Shown here: positions 44,287 to 51,877 of the stretch, one piece after another
Position numbering within the stretch: position 1 is the stretch's first letter
Layout: every line of letters begins with the position of its first letter
Assembly: GCF_902170305.1 (NCBI RefSeq)
Contig: NZ_CABHWW010000028.1
Coordinates: 186,001-250,000 of the forward strand
From: Yersinia alsatica
GTDB lineage: Bacteria > Pseudomonadota > Gammaproteobacteria > Enterobacterales > Enterobacteriaceae
Direction of reading: 5' to 3'
Length of the DNA stretch: 64,000 nucleotides
Notes under the pieces: model-generated
The model's database searches: none
Told to the model about the DNA's origin: nothing
The model's input: only the letters and a program-made list of their open reading frames with translations
Position numbers and translations under genes: made by a program

Positions 44287-44537
44287 AAAGAAAACTTTTG
44301 CTTTTATCCCTTTATATTTTACTTTCTTTAACTTTATTTTTTATCTTCATTATCACTGGTTTTTCATCATATCTTTATCATGTCTATGAAGGGGTTATTC
44401 TACAAGGACACTATGAGGGGGAAACCAAAGCTGCGTTTTATATGGGCTTTTTAATCAAATTGTTGCTGCCGGGCTGTTTTTTATTAGTTGGTGTTTTTTA
44501 TAGCACTTATTTATGGAAAAAGAAAAGAAACCCGTAA
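44283..44537 (+). CDS. Two-helix membrane protein partnered with Tae4-type amidase
   Basis: 84 residues from the ATG that overlaps the amidase stop (ATGA). Helix 1 at about 3-27 (KLLLLSLYILLSLTLFFIF), an exposed loop of about 25 residues (YHVYEGVILQGHYEGETKAA), helix 2 (FLIKLLLPGCFLLVGVF), basic tail KKKRNP. Known Tai4 immunity proteins are soluble periplasmic proteins of about 100-120 residues, so this would be an unusual immunity type. A helper for release or location is the alternative. Its 3' end was duplicated along with the lipase start (see repeats). Confidence 0.55.
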   Translation: MKRKLLLLSLYILLSLTLFFIFIITGFSSYLYHVYEGVILQGHYEGETKAAFYMGFLIKLLLPGCFLLVGVFYSTYLWKKKRNP

Positions 44538-44870
44538 AGGGATTTCTTTGTTAATAAGACATAACTCAGGACTAATAAAAGAGGTGGGCAGGTGAGTAAT
44601 AAAGAACATAATACTTCAATAAAAGAAGAAAGTAAGACCGTATCACTCAGCGCAAAAAACCAAACAAGTTGGGTTGAATTCCAATTACTGGATGAGATGA
44701 ATAATCCAGTCGCTAATATGCCGTATCGGGCCATTAATGATGCGACCAGAAGTGGTCATGTGAAAGAGTATACAGGCAGTAGCGATGCTAGTGGCATTAT
44801 ACGTATTGAGGGTTTATACCATCTTGACCTGACACTGTTTATTGAGGCCCAACCTCTCGCAGATGAAATG
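44478..44870 (+). repeat. Duplicated segment, copy 1 (membrane gene 3' end + lipase N-terminus)
   Basis: About 390 bases nearly identical to 48681-49072. It covers the end of the small membrane gene, the 54-base spacer with its AAGAGGT ribosome site and the first ~93 codons of the lipase. Identity stops abruptly just after the codons for LADEME. Confidence 0.85.
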
Positions 44871-46508
44871 GAGACTCGATCGCTGCGTGTCGGTAGGGAA
44901 GAAAAATATTCAACGGTTAAAAAATTGGCAGAACAAGAAGGGTATGAGTACCAGTACATCACTATTGGGAAGTTGTGCGATAAATTACCGGCGATTACCC
45001 CTAATTGGGAAGATAAAAAGAAACCGCCAGCATATCATTTCCCGGATACTCGGTTTACCGGTTTGACGGTAAAAAAATTGAATTGCCGCCATGTTTTGGA
45101 AATTTGTCCTTTCCGGGCATGGTCTTTAGTTTTGCATCATATACCCGACTACTCGTTGGTGAATGCTTATAATCTGGTTTTGATGTCAATATTATCTTAT
45201 GCAGATTACCATACGAATGGTGATGGGCAAGCAACGGGGTCTATAACACATTTTTTTAAACAGCAAATGCTAGAACTAGCTCGCGTGCCGTATCAAGTAA
45301 ATGATAAAAAATTTCAGCCTATTGTTAAAGATGTGCCTTTTCACCAGCGTTATACTGATGTTGAATTTATAGATTCGAGTCAGGGTGCTGATGCAAAAAA
45401 GGATACACAGTTATTTTTCGCAGCTAATAGTGTTGAGGTCATTGTAGCTTGGCGTGGAACAGCAAGTCTCAAGGACGTTGTTTCGGATATTACTTATAAA
45501 CCTATTAATCTAACTTGTGATATAAAAATACCTTGTAGTGGTATTGTTAGTAATGGATTAGTACATCAGGGATTTTTAGATGCGTTTCAGGTTATAAATG
45601 GCAGCGATAATACTAAAATTAAAGAGAATATTGAACGATTAGTCGAACTTTTGGCTGGTAGGAGGGTATATATTTGTGGGCATAGTTTAGGTGGTGCGCT
45701 GGCCTTAATACACGCAGCTAAACTCATTGATTACAAACCTATATTATATACTTATGGAATGCCTCGTACTTTTACTTTGAGTGCTATGGGGGAATTAAAG
45801 GGGATACCTCACTATAGGCATATTAATGAGAATGATGCAGTTCCCTCGGTACCTCCAGAGCGAGAATTAGATAATCATTTCTATAAATTATGGGGGCCAT
45901 TAGGATATGTTTTTGGTTATAGTTGGTCTGTTGTCAAGACTTTAGTCCCGATTGGGAGTGAGGTTTTTTGTCATCATGGTGAAGTTGTGCACTTTTTCAA
46001 AGCAGAGTCAGTTTTGGAGTGGTTGGAAGAACGAAGTCCACGTGCTAAAATTAAAATTAGAAAGCGCCTTCCAGAGAAGGCAAAATTATTTTTGGTTCCT
46101 TGCTTAAGCTCACATAGTGATGAAAATGCGAAAAATAATCAGCAAGAATTCATTCAAGAAATAGATAAAGAAAGTAAAGATAAATTATTTCCAAAACATG
46201 GAAATCCAGAGCTTAAAAATGCACTAAACGGAGGTGACCATCCATCCGGAAAGTATGCTGAATATATTGGTGATAGATTGCTGGAGTTATATGATACAAC
46301 CAATGATGGTGTTTATAAAAAAGAACAGGATGTTTTTATTTTGCAAATGGAGAAGTATAAAAATGATATACCTCAATCTGAGTATAACAGAAATAAGTCT
46401 TTCTTGGCCGTTGATAAATTACTCGTTACGACTTTGGATATCACCAAGTCTTTACCAGAAGGTGATATTTCCATGCAACGTTATTGTTTGAAAAAGGATG
46501 GTCAATGA
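44592..46508 (+). CDS. T6SS class-3 lipase effector (Tle-type), copy 1
   Basis: 638 residues from GTG 44592 (GAGGTGG upstream). Residues about 25-95 form a beta-rich domain (VEFQLLDEMNNPVANMPYRA, SDASGIIRIEGL) resembling the transthyretin-like tail of VgrG. A lipase_3 domain follows: IVAWRGTASLKD, then the nucleophile elbow GHSLGGA with Ser365, an Asp in NENDAVPSVPPE and a His in HHGEVVHFF. The layout fits phospholipase effectors of the GxSxG type (Tle2/TseL-like). It acts on membranes of the target cell. It overlaps the immunity gene by 4 bases. Confidence 0.85.
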   Translation: MSNKEHNTSIKEESKTVSLSAKNQTSWVEFQLLDEMNNPVANMPYRAINDATRSGHVKEYTGSSDASGIIRIEGLYHLDLTLFIEAQPLADEMETRSLRVGREEKYSTVKKLAEQEGYEYQYITIGKLCDKLPAITPNWEDKKKPPAYHFPDTRFTGLTVKKLNCRHVLEICPFRAWSLVLHHIPDYSLVNAYNLVLMSILSYADYHTNGDGQATGSITHFFKQQMLELARVPYQVNDKKFQPIVKDVPFHQRYTDVEFIDSSQGADAKKDTQLFFAANSVEVIVAWRGTASLKDVVSDITYKPINLTCDIKIPCSGIVSNGLVHQGFLDAFQVINGSDNTKIKENIERLVELLAGRRVYICGHSLGGALALIHAAKLIDYKPILYTYGMPRTFTLSAMGELKGIPHYRHINENDAVPSVPPERELDNHFYKLWGPLGYVFGYSWSVVKTLVPIGSEVFCHHGEVVHFFKAESVLEWLEERSPRAKIKIRKRLPEKAKLFLVPCLSSHSDENAKNNQQEFIQEIDKESKDKLFPKHGNPELKNALNGGDHPSGKYAEYIGDRLLELYDTTNDGVYKKEQDVFILQMEKYKNDIPQSEYNRNKSFLAVDKLLVTTLDITKSLPEGDISMQRYCLKKDGQ

Positions 46509-47269
46509 GATTCAATAACATATATATCTTGTTTTTATCTTTACTATGTACTTCGGGTTGTGTGGCAAAAAATAATTCAATTTCACCACCGAGTGATAAT
46601 CAATGGGTAGATGTTGAAATTAAGGCACCAAACAATACCGAGGCTTTTCCATTAGTTGCATTTTACACTTCTGATGAATGCAAAAAAGAACGATATAACG
46701 TAGATATGAAGTTGTATCAACTAAAAGGTACGCAGGCTCGTAATATTAATATGGAGATTGATAAAACCTCAGGTAACTATCGAAGTCAAATTCCAATGGA
46801 TGGTGGTGGACAATGTAAATGGCGATTAAGTAAAGTGACATTAGGTATCCAATATTCCAGAACAGAGCATCTCATTAATAATGGTGGAGGCCAGATAGGA
46901 ACAGCCGTTGGTATTGAAGTTGCATTTGATGATGAAGGGGCGAAAAATGGTGACTATATACTTACTACAAATCCTTTATCACTAACGCCGACCTATTATC
47001 CAATAATTACCCAAAAGTATCTTCCTAGCGAAATTACTCAACTGTCCTTGCTAGGGAAAGAGGCTTTTGAATCTTATAGAATTAATATTATTAATAATGA
47101 GAATGTAAACATAAAATTATTTCCCATCTTGGATGAGTCTAAAATTGTTAAAAAAATCGGGCCAAAGAACAGAGGTGTGGGTAATTTCTTTCACATAGAA
47201 TATCCCGACGGAAGTGTCACATCTAATGGTGAAGTAACTCCTGATTTTGAGAAGTTGAGTTCAATGTAA
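46505..47269 (+). CDS. Lipoprotein immunity protein for lipase copy 1
   Basis: 254 residues from the ATG overlapping the lipase stop (AAGGA upstream). Signal peptide with lipobox-like CTSGC, so anchored in the cell envelope, the right place to block a periplasmic phospholipase. Family features shared with two more genes here: SPPSDNQWVDVEIKAPNNT, DGGGQCKWRLS, IGTAVGIEVAFDD, PTYYPI, IEYPDGSVTSNGEVTPDFEK. No named family recalled. Function inferred from gene pairing and location. Confidence 0.75.
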   Translation: MRFNNIYILFLSLLCTSGCVAKNNSISPPSDNQWVDVEIKAPNNTEAFPLVAFYTSDECKKERYNVDMKLYQLKGTQARNINMEIDKTSGNYRSQIPMDGGGQCKWRLSKVTLGIQYSRTEHLINNGGGQIGTAVGIEVAFDDEGAKNGDYILTTNPLSLTPTYYPIITQKYLPSEITQLSLLGKEAFESYRINIINNENVNIKLFPILDESKIVKKIGPKNRGVGNFFHIEYPDGSVTSNGEVTPDFEKLSSM

Positions 47270-47316
47270 TTTACTTCTCACTTATTGTTTATTGAAAGAC
47301 CTGTTTTTGTCTCTAG

Positions 47317-47412
47317 AGGATTTGCTGCTGCAGGCATTAACAGTAACCAAATTTATGAGTGGAAGAACAGAAGCGTTCGAACGTTTTGCGGCTTATGGCT
47401 AAGAGGATGCTG
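47317..47412 (+). other. Possible remnant of an IS orfA (transposase HTH)
   Basis: In one frame this stretch reads GFAAAGINSNQIYEWKNR and then continues to a stop. The AGINxNQIxEWK pattern is like the helix-turn-helix of IS3/IS66-type OrfA. It sits in the 190-base gap between the two immunity paralogues. Too short for certainty. Confidence 0.3.
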
Positions 47413-47486
47413 AATAGTATGAGTCGATTAAAATTAAGTAGCTTGGGCATAGCTTTAATGATGAAATTTAAAAAATTGCATCTTTT

Positions 47487-47498
47487 TGTGTGTGTGTG
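47487..47498. repeat. (TG)6 dinucleotide tract in immunity gene signal peptide
   Basis: Six TG units directly after TTTT. Reading from the ATG at 47461, the frame hits a stop at 47503-47505. Removing one TG unit joins that ATG to the downstream frame and gives a textbook lipoprotein signal (MKFKKLHLFVCVLLVILLSGC split across the tract). Confidence 0.85.
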
Positions 47499-48233
47499 TT
47501 GTTAGTTATATTACTTAGTGGTTGTGCGGGAAGAAATAGAGCAATTTCACCGCCGAGTGATAATCAATGGGTAGATGTTGAAATTAAGGCACCAAACAAT
47601 ACACAGGCAGCACCATTAGCTGCATTTTACATTTCTGATAAGTGTAAAAAAGAAAGATATAATACAGATATGAAGATATATTTAGTATCTGGAACGCAAA
47701 CAAATTATATAAATATGAATTTTGATAAAATATCGGGCAATTATAAAAGTAAAATCCCTATAGATGGTGGTGGGCAATGTGAGTGGAAATTGAGTCGTAT
47801 AACTTTAGGTATCAAGTACTCTAGAAGTGAACATATTATTAAAAATAGTGGAGTTAAGATAGGGACTGCAGTTGGTATTGAGGTGGCTTTTGATGATCAA
47901 GGTGAACGGAATGGTGATTATGTCTCTGCTAATACTCCTCTAACAGTATCTCCAACTTACTATCCAATAGTTAAAGAACGCTATATTGTTGATGAAGGTG
48001 TTTTTTTATCTTTGTTTGGAAAAAAAGATTTTGAATTGTATAAAGTAAATAATAATGATGGAGGTGATTTAACAATAAACTTCTCACCAACTGTTGATGA
48101 ATCTAAAGTTGTGAGAATGGTTGGTCCAAAGATCAAAAAGAAAGGTAATAATTGGCGTATAGAGTATCCAAATGGAAGCGTCACGTCGAATGGTGAAGTA
48201 ACTCCTGATTTTGAGAAATTGAGTTCAATGTAA
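47490..48233 (+). CDS. Second immunity lipoprotein paralogue, out of frame with its ATG
   Basis: The frame open from GTG 47490 encodes 247 residues closely similar to the lipoprotein at 46505 (same SPPSDNQWVDVEIKAPNNT start and identical NGEVTPDFEKLSSM end), including lipobox LLSGC. The natural start is probably the ATG at 47461 (or 47458), but the (TG)6 tract at 47487-47498 puts it out of frame. As it stands only the short GTG start without a basic N-region would give the protein, so it is probably off or weakly made. The downstream 30 bases are also the same as after the first copy, showing tandem duplication. Confidence 0.75.
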   Translation: MCVLLVILLSGCAGRNRAISPPSDNQWVDVEIKAPNNTQAAPLAAFYISDKCKKERYNTDMKIYLVSGTQTNYINMNFDKISGNYKSKIPIDGGGQCEWKLSRITLGIKYSRSEHIIKNSGVKIGTAVGIEVAFDDQGERNGDYVSANTPLTVSPTYYPIVKERYIVDEGVFLSLFGKKDFELYKVNNNDGGDLTINFSPTVDESKVVRMVGPKIKKKGNNWRIEYPNGSVTSNGEVTPDFEKLSSM

Positions 48234-48299
48234 TTTACTTCTCACTTATTGTTTATTGAATGCATTAATACAAAAAAATTAATAATGATGTCTTTAAAG

Positions 48300-48640
48300 A
48301 GAAAATAGCATTATAGGTGGGTGACATGCCAATGGAAATTGAGTGAGTTTAATTTAGATATAGAATAAATTGATGCGAAGCATCTGGGGAAAGAACTAAT
48401 ACCAGGCACAGCAGTGGGGCAACGATAGCATCGGATGATGTAACTTCCCACAATGGGTAGTTTGAAAGTGTTAACTGTAATAACTTGAAGTTAGCGCCAA
48501 AATATTTTCTTATGATAACGAGATGGAGCTAAAGGAAAAGTTAAAATAGGCCTGATGACTCAATAAATTCTGATGGTTCAATTTATCCAGCCTGCTGAGA
48601 AGTGAAGGAATTAATTTATATATTCATTGGAAGATAAAGA
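48300..48640 (+). pseudogene. Decayed remnant of a further immunity lipoprotein gene
   Basis: No open frame, but scattered pieces in different frames match the immunity family: CQWKLS at about 48334-48360 (compare GGNCQWKLSNV in the third copy), GTAVG near 48410, and SDGSIYP near 48570 (compare YPDGSVTS). The pieces lie in the same order and approximate spacing as in the intact genes. With the duplicated segment that follows it marks an old lipase-immunity module that was lost. Confidence 0.6.
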
Positions 48641-48680
48641 TTATTATATTACTCACGATAAGAAGACTATTTAATTAAAT

Positions 48681-49072
48681 TTTTTATTAGTTGGTATTTT
48701 TGTAATACTTATTTATGGAAAAAGAAAAGGAACTCGCAAGGGGATTTCTTTGTTAATAAGACATAACTCAGGACTAATAAAAGAGGTTAGCAGGTGAGTA
48801 ATAAAGAACATAATACTTCAATAAAAGAAGAAAGTAAGACCGTATCACTCAGCACAAAAGACCAAACAAGTTGGGTTGAATTCCAATTACTGGATGAGAT
48901 GAATAATCCTGTCGCTAATATGCCATATCGGGCCATTAATGATGCGACCAGAAGTGGTCATGTAAAAGAGTATACTGGCAATAGTGATGCCAGTGGCATT
49001 ATACGTATTGAGGGGTTACATCATCTAGACCTGACACTGCTTATTGAGGCTCAACCTCTCGCAGATGAAATG
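48681..49072 (+). repeat. Duplicated segment, copy 2 (relic of membrane gene 3' end + lipase N-terminus)
   Basis: Nearly identical to 44478-44870. Here the small membrane gene part (TTATTAGTTGG... to its end) has no 5' half and is a relic; the lipase start and N-terminal domain are intact. Confidence 0.85.
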
Positions 49073-50716
49073 GAAAAACGGCCATTGAGTCTTGAGCGAG
49101 TAAGTGCGTATCAAATGAAAATGGCTCCAATAAATGTGGATAAAGAAAGTGGGTGTATTTGTTATTATACTGTAATAGGCCAGCTTTGTGATAAAGCACC
49201 TAACATTCTGGGGTGGGTAGATACCAAACTACCTAAATTTCATTTTCCTGACACTGACTTCTCTGGGTTATTGATTTCCAATATGTATTTTAATGCACGT
49301 ATTCTTATTAGAATTTGTCCTTTTATGGCTTGGATCTTGCTGTTACACCACACAAAGGAATACTCAATTGTCAATGCTATGAATTTAGGTTTGATGGCTG
49401 ACATTGCCTATTCAGGTGGTGATAAGATTAATAAATTTTTTAATCATCAATGTTTGGATTTGTCTCAGGTTCCACAGTTGTTATATCGCCCTGTCATAAT
49501 TGATGTCCCGTTCAGTGAGCGTTATGTTAATCCTACATTTCTGGATACTAGTGTTGGGGATTCATCAGATGGCGACACTCAATTATTTTATATCAGTAAT
49601 CAGAAGCAGATTTTGATTGCTTGGCGAGGGACTGAACCCACAAAATTTGGCGATATCAGTACAGATGCTACGTTTCGCCCAATACCTTGTCCCGCAGTGG
49701 TTGCCATAGGACGCGTTCATAAAGGTTTTTTGAATGGTTTTGAACGGGCACAACAAAAATTCTCTGATAAATTTACTGATATTACACAGAAATTGGCTGG
49801 ACGAGAGCTTTTTATCTGCGGTCATAGCCTTGGTGGGGCATTAACACTTATACATGCGGCGACACTGAAAAATTATAACCCTGTTATTTACACTTATGGA
49901 ATGCCCCGTACTTTCACTGCAACGGCTGTTTCATCTTTGCAGGGTATTACCCATTACCGGCATGTGAATGATTCTGATTCGGTTACCAGTGTTCCACCAG
50001 AAGCTGAGCTTGATAATGCGTTATATGATTTATGGGGGCCGCTTGGAACTCTATTAGGATTTCGATTATCTCTTATTGAGATTCAACTGCAGGCAGGGGG
50101 AATGAAATTTGGTGACCCTTATTGGCATTACGGTAATGTCGTGGTCTTTTTTAAGGTGGAGCAGTCGGTAATTCATTCGCAAAAACAACCTATTCTTTGG
50201 ATTGGTGGCGGTAGTCGTCGTTCCCCTAATATCACTGTCGCATATAAAAGTAAAAGTAAAGCAAAGCTTTATCTTGTACCGTCATTGAATGAAAGTGTTT
50301 CTTGTTTGTCGGAAGAAGAACAAAAAACATTTATACATTGTTTAGACTCCAACAGTCTTAATTATCATTTTCCGAAGAATAGCAACCCTAACCTCGATTC
50401 ATTAACTAATCCAATGAACCACTTAATGTCAAGCCAGTATATGCCCTTTGTTAATAATCAACTTATCGAATTAATAGATACTAATCGTCCTTTGGATAGA
50501 AAGAGAAAAAGACAGCTTTTCGCAGAAAGGCTTAATCAAGCAATAAGTCCAGAGAGTAGTACTTCTAAAAATGAAGTAAGCAGGAACCGTCTTTTCCTTT
50601 CGTTACAAGATATGCTACCTGTTACATTGTTAATATCAGAGTCAGATGATACGTGGAAAAATGCACTCACTCGATTTAAGAATGTTGCGGAGGAAGAAAT
50701 TGAAAAAGCTGATTAA
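48794..50716 (+). CDS. T6SS class-3 lipase effector (Tle-type), copy 2
   Basis: 640 residues from GTG 48794. The first ~95 residues are almost the same as in copy 1; beyond them the two proteins differ widely but keep the lipase_3 plan: ILIAWRGTEPTKFGD, nucleophile elbow GHSLGGA with Ser345, Asp in NDSDSVTSVPPE, His in YWHYGNVVVFF. So the N-terminus is a constant loading domain and the rest a variable lipase. The last 17 bases overlap the third immunity gene. Confidence 0.85.
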   Translation: MSNKEHNTSIKEESKTVSLSTKDQTSWVEFQLLDEMNNPVANMPYRAINDATRSGHVKEYTGNSDASGIIRIEGLHHLDLTLLIEAQPLADEMEKRPLSLERVSAYQMKMAPINVDKESGCICYYTVIGQLCDKAPNILGWVDTKLPKFHFPDTDFSGLLISNMYFNARILIRICPFMAWILLLHHTKEYSIVNAMNLGLMADIAYSGGDKINKFFNHQCLDLSQVPQLLYRPVIIDVPFSERYVNPTFLDTSVGDSSDGDTQLFYISNQKQILIAWRGTEPTKFGDISTDATFRPIPCPAVVAIGRVHKGFLNGFERAQQKFSDKFTDITQKLAGRELFICGHSLGGALTLIHAATLKNYNPVIYTYGMPRTFTATAVSSLQGITHYRHVNDSDSVTSVPPEAELDNALYDLWGPLGTLLGFRLSLIEIQLQAGGMKFGDPYWHYGNVVVFFKVEQSVIHSQKQPILWIGGGSRRSPNITVAYKSKSKAKLYLVPSLNESVSCLSEEEQKTFIHCLDSNSLNYHFPKNSNPNLDSLTNPMNHLMSSQYMPFVNNQLIELIDTNRPLDRKRKRQLFAERLNQAISPESSTSKNEVSRNRLFLSLQDMLPVTLLISESDDTWKNALTRFKNVAEEEIEKAD

Positions 50717-51446
50717 GTACAGCCTTTTGATGGTGCCAGTTTTGTTATCTGGCTGCGAAAAGGATGAACGTCTATCTCCTCCGCTGAACGGGAAGAGTGT
50801 TTCTGTTACGGTGAAAATCCCGCATGAAATAGATGCACTCCCGCTAGGTGTGATGTACCGTTCAATTAAATGTTTCAAGAAACGAAGTAACGCTAATGGC
50901 GAAAATTATGAGGTACCTGGATTTCATTTTACTGAAATTAATCTTAAACAGGTAGAGAATAGTGACCTTTTTGAATCACAGGTCCCTTTCGATGGAGGTG
51001 GAAATTGTCAGTGGAAATTAAGTAATGTCACAATAGGAATTAAATATAAAAAAAATGCTTTATTTGAAAGTGGTGATGTCACAAATGTACCGATAAACGA
51101 AATAATTACATTTGATGAAATGGAACCTCAAAGAGTTAGTGGTTCTTATAAAGATGTATATAAAGAGTTGGTTATTAGTGGGGATTATTATCCAATGATG
51201 ACCACCTATCGAATTAAGGACCAATCTAAAACGCTATCTATAGTAAAGGAAATTGATTTTATATATAAAATGCATGAGGCAGATAAAGTGTTTTTTTATC
51301 CGGTCATTCATTCTAATTTAATTGTTAAAGCGATGGAACCTGATAAGCAAAAAGTTGGTGAGTATTTTGAGGTTACATACCCTGATGGGGTTGTGACCTC
51401 TTCACCATACTTCCCTGATTTTAAGAAACTTCGAACATTACAATGA
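50700..51446 (+). CDS. Lipoprotein immunity protein for lipase copy 2
   Basis: 248 residues from TTG 50700, chosen because GGAGG lies 7 bases upstream and the result is a good lipoprotein signal (MKKLIKYSLLMVPVLLSGC). It shares the family plan (FDGGGNCQWKLSNVTIGI, SGDYYPM, VTYPDGVVTSSPYFPDFKKL) with the other two immunity proteins but is much more diverged, matching the divergence of the two lipases. Confidence 0.75.
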   Translation: MKKLIKYSLLMVPVLLSGCEKDERLSPPLNGKSVSVTVKIPHEIDALPLGVMYRSIKCFKKRSNANGENYEVPGFHFTEINLKQVENSDLFESQVPFDGGGNCQWKLSNVTIGIKYKKNALFESGDVTNVPINEIITFDEMEPQRVSGSYKDVYKELVISGDYYPMMTTYRIKDQSKTLSIVKEIDFIYKMHEADKVFFYPVIHSNLIVKAMEPDKQKVGEYFEVTYPDGVVTSSPYFPDFKKLRTLQ

Positions 51447-51520
51447 ATTATTATATATAACTTATTTCCGGTTTATAACACCAATAAACTTTTTATCTTA
51501 ATCTGCTGATATAGCTTATG

Positions 51521-51543
51521 GTGTGACTCTTTATCCGTCACAC
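51521..51543 (+). terminator. Hairpin between immunity gene and PAAR
   Basis: GTGTGAC and GTCACAC pair around a 9-base loop, followed by TCATTATTTTAG. A weak terminator or an mRNA processing hairpin. Confidence 0.35.
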
Positions 51544-51607
51544 TCATTATTTTAGATGTGCACAGTTTTTTGTTATCTCGATATGAACCAAAGTTAAGGG
51601 AAACCGA

Positions 51608-51874
51608 ATGTCCAAAGGATTTGTTTTATTAGGCGATAAAACAACGCACGGTGGTGAGGTTATTTCTGCTACATCAAGCATGGTCGTTAATGGCAAAAAA
51701 GTAGCACTGATGGGCGATATGATTAGCTGTCCTCAAACAGGGCATGGCGTCAATGCCATTATAGAAGGCTCATCTGAATGGGCTTCTGACGGCAAAGCTG
51801 TTGTCGTTGATGGTTGCCATTGTGAGTGTGGATGCCAGGTTATCTCCAGTGCGCCAGATTGTTCAATAGGATAA
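51608..51874 (+). CDS. PAAR-domain spike tip protein
   Basis: 88 residues, a stand-alone PAAR protein: GFVLLGDKTTHGGEVISATS, GKKVALMGDMISCPQTGHG and a cysteine-rich end (CHCECGC) for metal binding. It sharpens the VgrG spike and may carry effectors. It starts after AAGGGAAACCGA and ends 3 bases before the next gene. Confidence 0.9.
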   Translation: MSKGFVLLGDKTTHGGEVISATSSMVVNGKKVALMGDMISCPQTGHGVNAIIEGSSEWASDGKAVVVDGCHCECGCQVISSAPDCSIG

Positions 51875-51877
51875 AAC

